DNA of 64,000 bases, taken from the NCBI RefSeq assembly GCF_000520995.1, contig NZ_JACA01000022.1, forward strand, positions 62,001 to 126,000, read 5' to 3'. The translations under genes were made by a program, and so were the position numbers. The notes beneath the pieces are model-generated. The model did not search any database. It worked only from the letters and a program-made list of their open reading frames with translations, and had not been told where the DNA came from. Below are positions 62,649 through 64,000 of this stretch, piece by piece. How positions within the stretch are numbered: position 1 is the stretch's first letter; every line of letters starts with the position of its first letter. This DNA comes from Aquimarina macrocephali JAMB N27. Lineage in GTDB: Bacteria > Bacteroidota > Bacteroidia > Flavobacteriales > Flavobacteriaceae.

Positions 62649-63749
62649 ATGATAAAAAGGATTTATTTACTCATCTTTATCGTTCATTTTGGTACGTATG
62701 CTCAGATAGAATCTAAAGTTAATTATACGTTGGATGTGAATAACTTTTATGGTGCCATCCTAAAACATAATCCTGATATCTCGCATTTAATCACAGGTCA
62801 TCCATCTGGTGTGATTCTTTCCTTTCAGCGTAAGACATTTGGAGATGAAAAATGGCAACGATTATATAATTATCCTGATTATGGCGTTTCTTTTTTATAT
62901 CAAGATATGGATAATGAGTTTTTGGGAAAGCATTTAGGTCTGTTTGTCCATTATAATTTTTATTTCTTAAAACGGTATCTAAATCTTAGGATAGGCCAAG
63001 GAATTGGATATAGCACAAATCCATATGATGAAGATGATAATTATAGAAATGTAGCCCATGGTACACATTTATCCAGCGGAACTTATTTTTTATTACAAGC
63101 AAAAAAGGAGAACCTTATTAAGGGTTTTGGGTTGCAAGCAGGCTTAGGGGTTGTTCATTATTCTAATGGAAATTCTAAGGCGCCAAATAAAAGTACTAAT
63201 ACATTATTTTTAAATGTAGGAATAACCTACGCATTAGATCAGGAAACTCCAGATTACATAGAGAAGGAAGAAGGGGCTCTTAAAGGAGGAGAACCAATAG
63301 GTTATGGTTTTATTTTTAGAAGTGGAGTTAATGAAAGTGATGTAGTAGGATCAGGAAGATTTCCTTTTTATACGTTTGGAGGTTTTGTAGATAAGAGATT
63401 AAATAAAAAAAGTGCCATTCAGTTAGGAGCAGAAGTGTTTTTTTCTAAAACCTTGGAGCGTTATATAGATTTTAGAGCAGCAGGAGGAGGGTTTAATGAT
63501 GGAACTACAGGGGATGAAGATGCTAAACGAGTAGGAATGTTCCTGGGACATGAATTAAGAGTAAATAGAATTTCGGTACTCACACAAATAGGGTATTATG
63601 TGTATTATCCTTATGATTTTGAAGGACAAACGTATCTTAGAGCAGGAGTTCAATATTATTTTACTAAAAACATATTTAGTTCACTAACTGTTAGATCTCA
63701 TGCTGCCAAGGCTGAGGCTATGGAGTTTTCGATAGGGTATAGATTATAA
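62649..63749 (+). CDS. PagL-like lipid A deacylase / acyloxyacyl hydrolase family protein
   Basis: 366 residues. The start at 62649 is chosen because the signal peptide MIKRIYLLIFIVHFGTYAQ and the promoter place it there; a frame start further upstream would include the promoter. The PagL-type site appears as VVHYSNGNSKAPNKSTNTLF (the H-x-S of the family), and the body is a beta-barrel ending AMEFSIGYRL with its C-terminal part longer than PagL. It should remove acyl chains from lipid A in the outer membrane. Reasonably sure of the family. Confidence 0.8.
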   Translation: MIKRIYLLIFIVHFGTYAQIESKVNYTLDVNNFYGAILKHNPDISHLITGHPSGVILSFQRKTFGDEKWQRLYNYPDYGVSFLYQDMDNEFLGKHLGLFVHYNFYFLKRYLNLRIGQGIGYSTNPYDEDDNYRNVAHGTHLSSGTYFLLQAKKENLIKGFGLQAGLGVVHYSNGNSKAPNKSTNTLFLNVGITYALDQETPDYIEKEEGALKGGEPIGYGFIFRSGVNESDVVGSGRFPFYTFGGFVDKRLNKKSAIQLGAEVFFSKTLERYIDFRAAGGGFNDGTTGDEDAKRVGMFLGHELRVNRISVLTQIGYYVYYPYDFEGQTYLRAGVQYYFTKNIFSSLTVRSHAAKAEAMEFSIGYRL

Positions 63750-63759
63750 AAGCACTGCT

Positions 63760-64000
63760 ATGGATCTTAGTATAAATTTAGAAAAACAAAATACCAGACT
63801 TAATTCGTCGAAGTCTTTTTTAAAATATATAGCGGTAAGATGTATAGGGATATGGGTTGTGTTATTTTTAATTGGTTGTGATTCTGAAAATGCTTCAGAT
63901 TGTTTTCAAAGAACAGGAACAATAGTTAGAAAAGAAATTGAAGTTTCTGATTTTACACGTATTTTGGTGAATCCAAATGTAGAACTTATCATAAAAGAAG
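63760..64000 (+). CDS. GIN-domain (DUF2807) lipoprotein, 5' part
   Basis: The first 80 codons. A lipobox ends at LIGCDSEN (near residue 40), then CFQRTGTIVRKEIEVSDFTRI and LVNPNVELIIKE, the opening of a head GIN domain (beta-helix adhesin-like). The gene runs off the right edge and starts 10 nt after the preceding stop, so they are probably co-transcribed. Function not known. Confidence 0.75.
   Translation, partial: MDLSINLEKQNTRLNSSKSFLKYIAVRCIGIWVVLFLIGCDSENASDCFQRTGTIVRKEIEVSDFTRILVNPNVELIIKE

Overview
The window is chromosomal DNA from an AT-rich member of the Bacteroidota, almost certainly a marine Flavobacteriaceae; Aquimarina or a close relative is my guess. Four things point there. 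Promoters follow the TTG / TAnnTTTG pattern of that phylum. There is a type IX secretion sorting tail, a GLPGLI protein paired with a large outer-membrane receptor, and lipoproteins with an Asp-rich export signal. Most start codons lack a Shine-Dalgarno sequence.

Layout. 1-168 is the end of fabD. 280-3922 (minus) holds two exported esterase-like proteins with TPR tails and a TPR/NTF2-like protein. 4052-5845 is a LytTR two-component pair, followed by a LysE exporter. 6819-10054 is an accessory patch: a small HTH protein, an unknown 233-residue protein, a REP-associated tyrosine transposase (RAYT) cassette bounded by perfect 28-bp inverted REP copies, a 5'-truncated membrane AraC-type regulator and another unknown. 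10153-21408 carries a phosphodiester glycosidase, an amidohydrolase, a SNF2 helicase, a sugar aminotransferase, a T9SS-exported lipase, waaA, a DUF2461 protein and a deoxynucleoside kinase. 21581-27562 is an OmpR-type two-component system divergent from a GLPGLI protein and a TonB-type receptor, with a three-copy GTTAAC array between them. 27613-32413 has small exported proteins, two DoxX proteins and an acyltransferase.

The second half is mainly a sulfur and methionine supply region. metK is followed by a SAM-I riboswitch leading metY, metX, thrA (aspartokinase-homoserine dehydrogenase), an OsmC protein and metZ. A sulfate assimilation operon (42391-50308) encodes a DUF2061 protein, CysH, CysD, CysN, a sulfite/nitrite reductase with a fused HEPN-like tail, two siroheme enzymes and a ferredoxin-NADP reductase. 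A second SAM-I riboswitch (55275-55376) leads a methionine synthase split by one in-frame TAG, then a DinB-like protein and metF. Sulfate would thus be reduced to sulfide, placed on activated homoserine made through ThrA and MetX, methylated by MetH with MetF-supplied folate, and turned into SAM by MetK, with SAM feeding back on two leaders.

Other genes include a lipoprotein glycosidase with a DUF5009 membrane protein, a [2Fe-2S] ferredoxin, a Coa1-like protein, a two-repeat lipoprotein, an LRR lipoprotein, a PagL-like protein and a cut-off GIN-domain lipoprotein. Main candidates for novelty are the RAYT/REP cassette, a six-cysteine peptide with a bacteriocin-like leader (41074-41259), the HEPN fusion, the MetH in-frame stop, the GTTAAC operator, and several genes whose promoter box lies only 4-6 nt before the ATG. 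No tRNA, rRNA or CRISPR array was seen.
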